A stretch of DNA of 64,000 nucleotides from Streptococcus ferus DSM 20646. Its GTDB lineage: Bacteria > Bacillota > Bacilli > Lactobacillales > Streptococcaceae. Under the pieces are notes generated by a model that did no database searches, was not told where the DNA came from, and worked only from the letters and a program-made list of their open reading frames with translations. Location of the stretch: assembly GCF_000372425.1 (NCBI RefSeq), contig NZ_AQVD01000001.1, forward strand, positions 62,001 through 126,000. Direction: 5' to 3'. Made by a program: the position numbers and the translations under genes. Of the stretch, positions 20,433 through 30,000 are shown piece by piece; position 1 is the stretch's first letter; each line of letters opens with the position of its first letter.

Positions 20433-21479
20433 ATGTCAAAAGAAAGTTTAATTTTGCTTTATGGCGGTCGCTCCGCAGAAAGAGAAGTTTCAGTCCTGTC
20501 TGCAGAAAGCCTTATGCGGGCAGTTAATTATGATCGGTTTTCAGTAAAAACCTATTTTATTACACAGTCAGGTGACTTTATTAAAACACAGGTCTTTCAT
20601 GAGAAGCCGGCAGAGCATGAACGGTTGATGACCAACGATACGGTCGTTGCCAGCCAAAAGATTAAACCCAGTGATATTTATGAGGAAGGTGCCGTTGTTT
20701 TTCCGGTCCTGCATGGTCCCATGGGAGAGGACGGATCTGTTCAAGGGTTTTTAGAAGTTCTAAAGATGCCTTATGTCGGTACCAATATCCTGTCTTCCAG
20801 TGTCGCTATGGACAAGATAACCACTAAGCGTGTCCTTGAAAGTGCAGGCATTCCTCAGGTTGCTTATGTCGCTCTTGTTGAGGGGGAAGATATTGAGGCA
20901 AAGATTGAGGAGGTCAACAAGAGCTTGAGCTATCCTGTCTTTGTCAAACCAGCCAATATGGGTTCCAGCGTAGGGATTTCAAAAGCAGACAATCAGGAGG
21001 ACTTGCGTTCAGCGATTACCTTAGCCTTTACATACGACAGCCGCATTTTGATTGAGCAAGGTGTGGATGCGCGTGAGATTGAGGTTGGTATTTTGGGGAA
21101 TTCAGATGTTAAGACGACCTTGCCAGGGGAAGTGGTCAAAGATGTGGCCTTCTATGACTATGACGCTAAATACATTGACAATAAGATTAGCATGGCTATT
21201 CCCGCTGAGATTGATCCTCTTATCATGGAACGAATGCGTGATGATGCAGTAACAGCCTTTCGGGCACTGGGAGGCTGCGGGCTTTCTCGCTGTGATTTTT
21301 TCCTGACTGCTAATGGGGATTTCTACCTCAATGAACTCAATACTATGCCAGGCTTTACGCAATGGTCAATGTACCCGCTTCTCTGGGAAAATATGGGACT
21401 GTCATATGCGGATCTGATCGAGGAGCTGGTCAGCTTAGCCAAGGAAGTCTTTGCCAAACGGGAAAGTCATTTAATTTAA
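20433..21479 (+). CDS. ddl: D-alanine--D-alanine ligase
   Basis: This 348-residue ATP-grasp enzyme makes the D-Ala-D-Ala dipeptide for peptidoglycan. [12 protein letters not shown] is the N-terminal signature. The conserved [13 protein letters not shown] and [14 protein letters not shown] (ATP binding) are present, and [18 protein letters not shown] is the C-terminal metal/substrate block. The Tyr-type (not Phe-type) omega loop region reads AFYDYDAKY, consistent with a D-Ala-D-Ala, not D-Ala-D-lactate, enzyme. Confidence 0.96.
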   Translation: MSKESLILLYGGRSAEREVSVLSAESLMRAVNYDRFSVKTYFITQSGDFIKTQVFHEKPAEHERLMTNDTVVASQKIKPSDIYEEGAVVFPVLHGPMGEDGSVQGFLEVLKMPYVGTNILSSSVAMDKITTKRVLESAGIPQVAYVALVEGEDIEAKIEEVNKSLSYPVFVKPANMGSSVGISKADNQEDLRSAITLAFTYDSRILIEQGVDAREIEVGILGNSDVKTTLPGEVVKDVAFYDYDAKYIDNKISMAIPAEIDPLIMERMRDDAVTAFRALGGCGLSRCDFFLTANGDFYLNELNTMPGFTQWSMYPLLWENMGLSYADLIEELVSLAKEVFAKRESHLI

Positions 21480-21483
21480 GTTA

Positions 21484-21519
21484 TGTTATAATAAAAAGAA
21501 CAGATTTGTTCTTTTTATT
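21484..21519 (+). promoter_or_regulatory. Extended -10 for murF overlapping the ddl terminator hairpin
   Basis: TGT-TATAAT (TATAAT at 21487-21492) runs into AAAAAGAACA-GATT-TGTTCTTTTT, a hairpin ending in T residues. The same stretch can end ddl transcription and start murF transcription; the two uses overlap. Confidence 0.5.
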
Positions 21520-21531
21520 TTGGAGAAAATG

Positions 21532-22902
21532 ATGAAATTAAGCTTACATGAAATTGCTCAGGTTCTGGATGTGAAAAACGATGTCACATTGTTTGATGAT
21601 TTGAAACTGAATCACATTGAATTTGACAGCCGAAAGATTGGTCAAGGAGATCTTTTTTTACCTTTGAAAGGCGCCAGAGATGGCCATGACTTTATCGAAA
21701 GAGCTTTTGAAAATGGTGCTGCTGCAACTTTGACCGAGAAGGCGATTGAAGGTCATCCTTACCTCCTGGTAGATGACTGCCTGAAAGCCTTTCAGGACTT
21801 GGCCCATTATTATTTGGAGAAACGCCGGGTTGATGTGATTGCTGTGACAGGCTCTAATGGTAAAACGACGACTAAGGATATGATTGCTGAGGTTCTCAGC
21901 ACGACCTATAAGACCTATAAAACCCAAGGCAATTATAATAATGAAATCGGTCTGCCCTACACGGCCTTACACATGCCTGATGATACCGAAAAAATCGTTC
22001 TTGAGATGGGGCAGGACCATCTGGGGGATATCAGTCTTCTATCCCGTATTGCTCAGCCTAAAATTGCCCTTGTGACCCTGATTGGGGAAGCCCATTTGGA
22101 ATTCTTTGGCAGCCGTGAGAAGATTGCTGAAGGTAAAATGCAGATTACAGACGGCATGGATAGTGACGGGATTTTAATTGTTCCAGCAGATAAGATTATT
22201 GACTCTTTTTTACCGGATAATCAGAAGGTTATCCGTTTTGGGCCGGATGAAGATATCTTTGTCAGTCAGCTGACGGAACATAAGGAATCACTGGATTTCA
22301 CAACCAACTTTTTAGATCAGCCGCTGCACCTACCTGTGACGGGGAAATATAACGCCACTAATGCGATGCTGGCAGCTTATGTTGGGCAGCTTTTGACAGT
22401 TCCTCAGGACAAAATCAGACAGGCCTTGGCCAATCTGGAGCTTACCCGTAATCGGACTGAATGGAAGAAAGCATCCAATGGTGCTGATATTCTGTCTGAT
22501 GTCTATAATGCCAACCCAACAGCGATGCGTTTAATTCTAGAAACCTTTTCAAGTATTCCAGCCAATCCGGGTGGCAGAAAAATCGCTGTTCTTGCTGATA
22601 TGAAAGAATTGGGGCAAGACTCGCTGAGGCTGCATAGTGAAATGATTACCAGCCTATCACCAGATGCTTTAGATACGGTCATTTTTTACGGTCAGGATAT
22701 TGAAGGGTTAGCCCAACTGGCTGGTCAATTATTCCCGCTCGGAAAGGTTTATTTCTTCCGAAAAACAGCTGAAGAAGATCAGTTTGATGACTTCGTCAAG
22801 TGTGTCCGAGACATGATCCGAAAAGAGGATCAGATTCTTCTTAAGGGGTCTAATTCCATGAATTTGGCAGAACTTGTTGCCATTTTAGAAAAAGAAAAGT
22901 AG
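21532..22902 (+). CDS. murF: UDP-N-acetylmuramoyl-tripeptide--D-alanyl-D-alanine ligase
   Basis: This 456-residue Mur ligase adds the D-Ala-D-Ala made by the neighbouring Ddl to the UDP-MurNAc-tripeptide, completing the cytoplasmic wall precursor. The ATP loop is VTGSNGKTTTKDMIAE; FDSRKIGQGDLFLPLKG binds UDP; NYNNEIGLP and DVYNANPTAM are family blocks. TTGGAG precedes two ATGs at 21529 and 21532; the second has the better spacing. Confidence 0.96.
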   Translation: MKLSLHEIAQVLDVKNDVTLFDDLKLNHIEFDSRKIGQGDLFLPLKGARDGHDFIERAFENGAAATLTEKAIEGHPYLLVDDCLKAFQDLAHYYLEKRRVDVIAVTGSNGKTTTKDMIAEVLSTTYKTYKTQGNYNNEIGLPYTALHMPDDTEKIVLEMGQDHLGDISLLSRIAQPKIALVTLIGEAHLEFFGSREKIAEGKMQITDGMDSDGILIVPADKIIDSFLPDNQKVIRFGPDEDIFVSQLTEHKESLDFTTNFLDQPLHLPVTGKYNATNAMLAAYVGQLLTVPQDKIRQALANLELTRNRTEWKKASNGADILSDVYNANPTAMRLILETFSSIPANPGGRKIAVLADMKELGQDSLRLHSEMITSLSPDALDTVIFYGQDIEGLAQLAGQLFPLGKVYFFRKTAEEDQFDDFVKCVRDMIRKEDQILLKGSNSMNLAELVAILEKEK

Positions 22903-22947
22903 TTCGTGACAATCCGTGGTTGTCACATCATTTATTAGGAAAATACG

Positions 22948-23619
22948 ATGTCTGATTTTTTTACAACTGTTCAAACGCAGCCACCAGCAATCTCCCTCCC
23001 TGTCTATCTCTTCTTATTAGCAGGTCTCTTGTTCTTGGGGTATTTGTCCGTTAGGTATTATAACCACCCGACCTATGTTGCCTTTTTTAAGTGGGTTCAG
23101 ATCCTGCAACTTGTCTTCCTGTACAGTTGGTATATGGCCAAAGGCATTCCCTTTTCCAACAGTTTGCCGCTCTATCACTGTCGTTTAGCGATGCTGGCCT
23201 TGCTTTTTCTGCCAGATGATACTCGACTAAAACAGTATTTTGCCCTAATGGGACTGAGCGGCGCTGTGTTTGCCATTGGCTATCCTGTTATGGATGCTTA
23301 CGACTTTCCTCATATCACAGCGGTGTCTTTTATCATCGGTCACTACGCCTTGCTGGTCAATTCTCTAGTGTATCTTCTCGGTCAATACCAGATGCATCTC
23401 CTGCAGAAACGTCAAATTATCAGCTACACTCTGGTTTTAAATTTCTTCTTAGTTTTGGTGAATCAGATAACAGGCGGCAATTACGGTATTTTACGGCACC
23501 CACCCTTTATAACAGATGACTATCTATCGTTAAACTATTTGGTTGTTTCGGTTGTTTTAATCGCCATGCTGTTACTCTTAAATCACCTTTTTGTCATCAA
23601 ATATCAGAAAGAGGTCTAG
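22948..23619 (+). CDS. YwaF/TMEM164-family integral membrane protein
   Basis: This 223-residue protein has about seven hydrophobic helices and belongs to the TIGR02206/YwaF group, related to the TMEM164 acyltransferase-like family. The polar motif SLPLYHCRLAML (about 70-81) and FIIGHYALLVN (about 129-139) carry the conserved Cys and His residues of that fold. NQITGGNYGILRHPP lies near the end. The biological role in streptococci is unknown to me. Confidence 0.75.
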   Translation: MSDFFTTVQTQPPAISLPVYLFLLAGLLFLGYLSVRYYNHPTYVAFFKWVQILQLVFLYSWYMAKGIPFSNSLPLYHCRLAMLALLFLPDDTRLKQYFALMGLSGAVFAIGYPVMDAYDFPHITAVSFIIGHYALLVNSLVYLLGQYQMHLLQKRQIISYTLVLNFFLVLVNQITGGNYGILRHPPFITDDYLSLNYLVVSVVLIAMLLLLNHLFVIKYQKEV

Positions 23620-23630
23620 CCTCTTTTTTC
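23608..23630 (+). terminator. Terminator overlapping the end of the YwaF-like gene
   Basis: AAAGAGG (23608-23614) pairs with CCTCTTT (23620-23626), with a T run after it. Confidence 0.7.
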
Positions 23631-23652
23631 ATCAAAAAGAAAAGAAGAGTGT

Positions 23653-23681
23653 TTGAAAAGCCTCTAAAATTAGGCTATAAT
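23653..23681 (+). promoter_or_regulatory. Promoter of prfC
   Basis: TTGAAA (23653-23658), 17-base spacer and TATAAT (23676-23681). The leader that follows contains a GACCTC/GAGGTT hairpin with an 8-base loop. Confidence 0.75.
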
Positions 23682-23748
23682 AGTAAGGCTGTGACCTCTA
23701 TTTATTGAGGTTAATTTCATCAGGAGAAACAAATCAGAAGGAAATAAG

Positions 23749-25293
23749 ATGAATCTACAAGAAGAAATTAAGAAACGCCGGACTTTTGCCATTATCTCTC
23801 ACCCGGATGCTGGTAAAACAACGATTACGGAACAGCTCCTTTATTTTGGTGGTGAAATCCGAGAAGCCGGAACGGTCAAGGGTAAAAAAACAGGAACGTT
23901 TGCTAAATCCGACTGGATGGATATTGAGAAGCAGCGTGGGATTTCAGTGACCTCTTCCGTTATGCAGTTTGATTATGCTGGGAAACGTGTCAATATCCTT
24001 GATACACCCGGACATGAGGACTTCTCTGAAGATACTTATCGTACCTTGATGGCGGTAGATGCAGCTGTTATGGTCATTGATTCAGCCAAGGGGATTGAAG
24101 CCCAAACCAAAAAACTTTTTGAAGTTGTCAAACATCGCGGCATCCCAGTCTTTACTTTCATCAATAAACTGGACCGAGATGGCCGAGAGCCGCTTGATCT
24201 TCTGGAAGAATTAGAAGAAGTGCTTGGGATTGCATCTTATCCTATGAACTGGCCGATTGGTATGGGAAAATCCTTCGAAGGTTTATATGATCTGCATAAT
24301 AAGCGTCTTGAGCTTTATAAGGGGGATGAACGCTTTGCCTCTTTTGAGGAAGGCGGACAATTATTCTCCAGCAATCCTTTCTATGAACAAGTGCTGGAAG
24401 ATGTTGAGTTGCTGCAAGAAGCTGGCAATCCATTTTCTGAAGAGGCCATTCTAAAGGGAGAGCTGACACCAGTCTTCTTTGGCTCAGCTCTGACCAATTT
24501 TGGAGTGCAGACGTTTTTGGACTCCTTCTTAACGTACGCCCCGGAACCGCACGGGCATCGAACCAGAGACGAAAGTTTGATTGATCCGATGTCTCCAGAT
24601 TTTTCAGGTTTTGTTTTTAAAATTCAGGCAAATATGGATCCTCGGCACCGTGACCGTATTGCATTTGTCCGCATTGTATCAGGCGCATTTGATAAAGGGA
24701 TGGCTGTCAATTTGGCTCGGACAGGAAAAGCTGTCAAATTATCTAATGTCACTCAGTTTATGGCGGAAAGTCGTGAAAATGTCACCACTGCCGTTGCCGG
24801 CGATATTATTGGTGTCTATGATACTGGGACTTATCAGGTCGGTGATACTTTGACTGTTGGCAAAAATAAGTTTGAATTTGAGCCTCTGCCGACTTTTACC
24901 CCTGAACTTTTTATGAAGGTATCTGCTAAGAATGTCATGAAGCAAAAATCTTTCCACAAAGGAATAGAGCAGCTGGTTCAGGAGGGAGCTATTCAGCTTT
25001 ATACCAATTACCAAACGGGTGAGTATATGCTGGGAGCTGTCGGTCAGCTTCAGTTTGAAGTGTTCAAGCATCGTATGGAAGGGGAGTACAATGCTGAGGT
25101 CGTCATGACACCAATGGGTAAGAAAACCGTCCGTTGGATTAAACCTGACGATCTGGATGAGCGAATGTCTTCAAGTCGCAATATCTTGGCTAAGGATCGT
25201 TTTGATCAGCCTGTCTTTCTTTTTGAAAATGATTTTGCACTGCGTTGGTTTGCAGATAAATACCCAGATGTCGCCTTAGAAGAGAAAATGTAG
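23749..25293 (+). CDS. prfC: Peptide chain release factor 3
   Basis: This 514-residue translational GTPase recycles release factors 1 and 2. G1 is [13 protein letters not shown]3 DTPGHEDF, and G4 [10 protein letters not shown]. The switch region carries [14 protein letters not shown]. The EF-G-like domain II and a C-terminal domain ([15 protein letters not shown]) follow, and the length matches RF3, not EF-G. AAGGAAATAAG is the ribosome site. Confidence 0.97.
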   Translation: MNLQEEIKKRRTFAIISHPDAGKTTITEQLLYFGGEIREAGTVKGKKTGTFAKSDWMDIEKQRGISVTSSVMQFDYAGKRVNILDTPGHEDFSEDTYRTLMAVDAAVMVIDSAKGIEAQTKKLFEVVKHRGIPVFTFINKLDRDGREPLDLLEELEEVLGIASYPMNWPIGMGKSFEGLYDLHNKRLELYKGDERFASFEEGGQLFSSNPFYEQVLEDVELLQEAGNPFSEEAILKGELTPVFFGSALTNFGVQTFLDSFLTYAPEPHGHRTRDESLIDPMSPDFSGFVFKIQANMDPRHRDRIAFVRIVSGAFDKGMAVNLARTGKAVKLSNVTQFMAESRENVTTAVAGDIIGVYDTGTYQVGDTLTVGKNKFEFEPLPTFTPELFMKVSAKNVMKQKSFHKGIEQLVQEGAIQLYTNYQTGEYMLGAVGQLQFEVFKHRMEGEYNAEVVMTPMGKKTVRWIKPDDLDERMSSSRNILAKDRFDQPVFLFENDFALRWFADKYPDVALEEKM

Positions 25294-25354
25294 AAAAACT
25301 CAATCTTGCTTCACTCAAGTTATCTAGTCAATAAAAATAAGGAGGTACCCTATT

Positions 25355-25735
25355 ATGGGCTTGTTTTCAGGTTTGTTAGGTAATGCATCGCAAAAGGATG
25401 TTGAAAAAGTTGAACGGCAGTTAGAGGCTATTTTAATTCCAGATGAAAGAGTTGAACTAGCCTTTAGTTTAGTAAGAGACCTAATTGTTTTCACGGAATA
25501 TCGGCTAATCTTAGTTGATAAACAGGGGATGACAGGTAAGAAAACCTCGTACAAATCTCTGCCTTACGGTTCTATTTCACGTTTTACCGTTGAAACATCT
25601 GGACATTTCGACTTAGATGCAGAATTGAAGATTTGGATTTCATCCGCACTAGAGCCTACTGAGACCTTACAGTTTAAGAGCGATCACTCGGTTGTTGAGA
25701 TCCAACAGGCCTTGGCCGCTGCCGTTTTAAAATAG
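25355..25735 (+). CDS. PH-domain (YdjO/YvbH-like) protein of unknown function
   Basis: This 126-residue soluble protein has the bacterial PH-like fold pattern: FSLVRDLIVFTEYRLILVDKQG followed by YKSLPYGSISRFTVET and a closing amphipathic helix (EIQQALAAAVLK). Bacterial PH proteins of this type are common in Firmicutes and their role is unclear. A strong AAGGAGG site precedes the ATG. Confidence 0.8.
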   Translation: MGLFSGLLGNASQKDVEKVERQLEAILIPDERVELAFSLVRDLIVFTEYRLILVDKQGMTGKKTSYKSLPYGSISRFTVETSGHFDLDAELKIWISSALEPTETLQFKSDHSVVEIQQALAAAVLK

Positions 25736-25742
25736 CCTAATA

Positions 25743-25767
25743 AGCAAGAATGCATTCTTGCTTTTTT
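25743..25767 (+). terminator. Terminator after the PH-domain gene
   Basis: The palindrome AGCAAGAATG/CATTCTTGCT (25743-25762) is followed by a T run. Confidence 0.85.
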
Positions 25768-25800
25768 CATGGAGAAACTTGCTGATCTAGGTGTTTTTCT

Positions 25801-25829
25801 TTGACTATTCAAAGGAAGAATGATAGTAT
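25801..25829 (+). promoter_or_regulatory. Promoter of the antigen I/II gene
   Basis: TTGACT (25801-25806), 17-base spacer, TAGTAT (25824-25829). Confidence 0.55.
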
Positions 25830-25898
25830 AACATTGGTGTAATGAAACTGAAAAAAGTTAATTACGAACAATAATTTTTGTGTAACGTTGGAGAACAA

Positions 25899-28800
25899 AT
25901 GGAAAAGAAAGAAACATTTGGCTTTCGCAAGAGCAGGGTTAGTAAAACCCTTTGCGGAGCCATCTTAGGAACGGCTGCCTTTGTTGCTGTTTCAGGCAAT
26001 AAGGTGCTGGCTGAAGAAACCATTACAAGCAGTCCTGTGGATACAGCTGTTGTCAATAGTGAGACGGGGAATCCAGCCACTAATCTGCCAGAAAAACAGG
26101 AAGATCCAACCACTGAAGCTACCAACAGTCAAAATCAAGCGGGTCAGGCACAAGGTTCTATGCCAATTGATGTCTCAACCAGTGAGCTGGATCAAGCCGT
26201 TGAAGAGGCTAAAGCAGCTGGCATTACAGTTGTTGAGGATGAGACTGTTGACAAAGGAACGGTAACCACCGCTGAGGAAGCTGCTCAAAAAGAGGCAGAA
26301 ATCAAAGATGATTATGCCAGTCAGGCAGAAGCCATTAAAGAAACAACGGATCAGTACAAAGCTGATGTAGCAGCTAACCAAGCAGAGACGGACCGTATCA
26401 CTGCTGAAAATGCGGCTAAAAAGGCTCAGTATGAGCAAGATCGGAAAGCATACTTGGAAGAGGTTGACCGTATTACTGCTGAAAACGCAGCTAAAAAAGC
26501 TGATTATGAGGCAAAACTGGCTCAATATCAAGCTGATTTAGCGGCTATTCAGCAGGCCAATAGTTGATGCCCAGGCTGCTTATCAAGCTGCTCTGGCAGC
26601 TTATCAGACTGAATTAGCCCGTGTTCAGGCAGCTAATGCCGCCGCCAAGGCAGCCTATGAGGCAGCAGTGGCAGCCAACAATGCTAAAAATGCAGAGATT
26701 GCCGCAGAAAACGAAGCAATTAAGCAGCGCAATGCCGCTGCCAAGGCTGATTATGAGGCAAAGCTGGCCCAATATCAAGCCGATTTAGCACAATATCAGG
26801 CTGATTTAGCCGCTTATCCAGCCAAATTGAAAGCCTATCAAGATGAACAGGCAGCCATTGCGGCAGCTCTTGCTGAGCTTGAAAAGCATAAAAATGAAGA
26901 TGGCTACCTTAGTGAACCGTCTGCTCAGAATTTAGTTTATAAACTTGAGCCTAATGCGACTCTAGATGTCGAAACAACTGGTGATTTTATCTCAGCTAAT
27001 GCTGTGGATTTAGCCATGCAGAAAACGTCATGGTATAAAAATAAATACCTTTATCTCCACCTCGTGGATGTAGATGATCTTGAAGGAAGCAGTGCGATTT
27101 CAAGTTCAGCTGAAATCTTTGGTACGATTGGTAAGTATGCAGGCTGGTCTAGTAATGCCAATAGTTCGAATTCCTCTTCAAGTTGGGCCTCTGTTTTGCT
27201 TGATCGCGGTGAAACGGCGACTGCCACTTATACTAATCTTGAAAATTCTTACTACAATGGTAAGAAAATCTCAAAGGTGGTGTATAAATACAGCATTGAC
27301 CCAAGTTCTGATTATCGTAATGATAAGGTTTGGTTGGCTATGTATACCGACCCAACGGTAGGAGCATTTGCTTCCTCTTATGACGGTGCTTATGAAGATT
27401 CTTCTATTTTTATCAAAACAGAATTTACTTTCTACGATGAAGATGGAAATCCTATCGAATTTGAAGATGCTCTGATGTCAGTAGCATCCCTAAATCGTGA
27501 TTCTAGTAAGATTGAGTTGGTTAAGGATTATACCGGTGAATTCGTTAAAATTTCAGGGTCATCAGTCGGTGAAAGCAATGGTATGATTTACGCCACTGAA
27601 TCTGAAAACTTAAGAAAAGGTGAAGGTGGCGCCAGATTCAGTAGTTATAACTACCAGGGTGAAATCGGCTGGGATACTGCAGATGCTGTTAATTCATGGT
27701 ATGGTGCAGGGGCGCTTAAGCTAACAGGTCCAACAAATACGATTACGGTTGGTGCCTCATCATCCGGTCGAATTTTGGGTGGAGCAACGACAACCCAATC
27801 ACCAAGCATCTGGTTCTCGATCAATGCCAATATCCGTGCAACAAATGTTCCCGTAGTGACATTAGAGGAACCTGTTGCTCCGACCCCTCCGACAGAGCCG
27901 ACCCCTCCGACTTACGAAGTGGAACAGCCTTTAGAACCGGCACCGGTTGAGCCGACCTACGAGGTCGAACCAACACCACCAACGCCTCCGACAGAACAGC
28001 CAGAGCCTGTTGCACCAACGCCTCCGACTTATGAGGAAGAGCCAACCCCGCCAACAGAACCAAATTCTGATCCCCTGCCAGATCCTGTACCGGTACCAAC
28101 CCTTCATTTCCGTTACTTCAGACTAGCTGTTCAGCCGCAAGTGAATAAGGAAATTAAAAATAGCGAGGATAACAATATTGACAGGACCTTGGTGGCGAAG
28201 CAGTCCACTGTTAAATTCCAATTAAAGACGGATCCTTTGCCAGCAGGCCGTGACGAAACCCTTTCATTTGTTTTGGTTGATCCGCTTCCGCAAGGCTATC
28301 AGATTGCTCTCGAAGCAACGAAAACGGCCAGTCCAGGATTTGATGTCAGCTTTGATGAAGCCACTAATACGGTGACCTTCACAGCGACAGCTGAAACCTT
28401 GGCCCTCTACAATACGGATTTAACACAGCCAATCATCACCATCTATCCAACTATTATTGGACAGGTGCTTAATGATGGTGCAACCTATACCAACAATTTC
28501 ACCTTAACCGTCAATGATGCTTATGGAATCAAATCAAATATTGTTCGGGTTACCACACCGGGTAAACCAGATGACCCTGACAATCCTGATAACAACTACA
28601 TTACACCGCATAAGGTTAATAAAAATGAAGCTGGTGTGGTGATTGATGGGAAGTCAGTTCTAGCAGGAAGCACCAACTTCTATGAGCTGACCTGGGATTT
28701 AAACCAGTATAAAGGCAATCTGTCAGGACCAGAAGCTATCCAAAGAGGTTTCTTCTATATTGATGATTATCCAGAAGAAGCGGTAACCCTGCGTCCCGAG

Positions 28801-29814
28801 CTGATTAAAATCATTGATGCGAACGGAGATGAGGTTACAGGACTATCCGTAGCTGATTATGCCAGTCTGGATGTAGCACCAGATGCCGTAAAAGAAGTAT
28901 TGGCTAAGGCCAACATCACGCCTAAAGGTGCTTTCCAGATGTTCACAGCCGATGATCCCGAAAGTTTCCATGCGACTTATGTCCTAAATGGCCTTAATAT
29001 CACCATTATTAACCCAATGACGGTGAAAGCAGAAATGGGTCAGACAGGTGGAAGCTACGAAAACAAGGCCTATCAGATTGACTTCGGTAATGGTTATGAA
29101 AGCAATGTTGTTGTCAATAACGTGCCGAAGATTACGCCTGAGAAAGATGTGACCATTACTATGGATCCAGCTGATATGACCGACTATGATGGTCAGACGA
29201 TTGCATTGAATCAAGTCTTTAACTATCGCTTGATTGGTGGCATTATTCCTGCGGACCATTCAGAAGAACTCTTTGACTATAGTTTCAGTGATGACTATGA
29301 TCAGACGGGTGATCAGTATACAGGCCAATACAAAGCTTTTGCGACGGTTCCCATTACGCTTAAAGACGGTTCCCTTATCGAAGCTGATACCGACTTATCA
29401 CAGTATACAGAAGCTGAGATTGATGACGTTAATGGTTTCATTGTGATTAGATTTAAGGAAGACTTCTTGCGTTCTGTTTCAGTAGACTCTGCTTTCCAAG
29501 CAGAAGTCTACCTACAGATGAGACGTATCGCCGTAGGTACCTTTGAAAACACCTACCTCAATACTGTCAATGGTGTGACGTATAGCTCTAATACTGTTAG
29601 AACACGAACACCAGAGGATCCAACTCCAGATACGCCGGAGCTTCCTAAGTCACAAGACCCTTCCGTTCCTCTTAAACTGACCCCTAAGAAGCTAGCTTAC
29701 CAAGCTGTCTTGCCTCAGACGGGTTCGGCTGATCATAACTACCTACCATTACTTGGTTTGGTTAGTTTAGCGGCAGCTTTCAGTTTATTCAGCTTGAAAC
29801 GGAAAGACTATTGA
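25899..29814 (+). pseudogene. spaP: Antigen I/II (SpaP/SspB-type) cell-wall adhesin with a one-base frameshift
   Basis: The intact product would be about 1304 residues. It has a YSIRK-like signal peptide ([19 protein letters not shown]), an Ala-rich coiled-coil A region with [12 protein letters not shown] units, a V domain ([34 protein letters not shown]), a short Pro-rich P region ([15 protein letters not shown]), three C-terminal domains and LPQTG with a membrane tail. The gene opens at ATG 25899. Frame is lost at 26560-26567: reading gives AAIQQANS then TGA. Deleting one A near 26562 restores [15 protein letters not shown] and an open frame to 29814; total length is a multiple of three plus one. 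As read, the cell makes a 222-residue fragment without an anchor. The A region has fewer repeats than S. mutans SpaP, and the P region is short. In mutans streptococci this adhesin binds salivary agglutinin gp340. A sequencing error in repetitive DNA is possible. Confidence 0.88.
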
Positions 29815-29817
29815 GAT

Positions 29818-29848
29818 AAAAAACGAAAAACTTAGTTTTTCGTTTTTT
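29818..29848 (+). terminator. Terminator after the adhesin gene
   Basis: The 14-base arms AAAAAACGAAAAAC (29818-29831) and GTTTTTCGTTTTTT (29835-29848) pair perfectly around TTA. Confidence 0.85.
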
Positions 29849-29923
29849 AGTGATGTGAAAAGTGAATCCAGATAATGAATACGTTTTATTAAATAGTTTT
29901 AGCTATCTTTATCATAGGCAAAG

Positions 29924-29932
29924 TGCTATAAT
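29924..29932 (+). promoter_or_regulatory. Extended -10 promoter of cshA
   Basis: TGC-TATAAT (TATAAT at 29927-29932), giving a leader of about 60 bases. Confidence 0.6.
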
Positions 29933-29962
29933 GATTAGGTTGCACAAAACTACACGCTTTAT

Positions 29963-29986
29963 AAGACAGCTTCGCACTGTCTTTTT
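29963..29986 (+). promoter_or_regulatory. Terminator-like hairpin in the cshA leader
   Basis: AAGACAG (29963-29969), loop CTTCGCA and CTGTCTT (29977-29983) are followed by TTT, all inside the leader and 15 bases before the start codon. It could attenuate or protect the helicase mRNA; no experimental link is implied. Confidence 0.5.
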
Positions 29987-30000
29987 AGAAAGAGAAACAT

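Noticed and set aside
27821..28099. Minus-strand ORF across the Pro-rich region of the adhesin
   Set aside because: It is a by-product of repetitive Pro codons on the coding strand.
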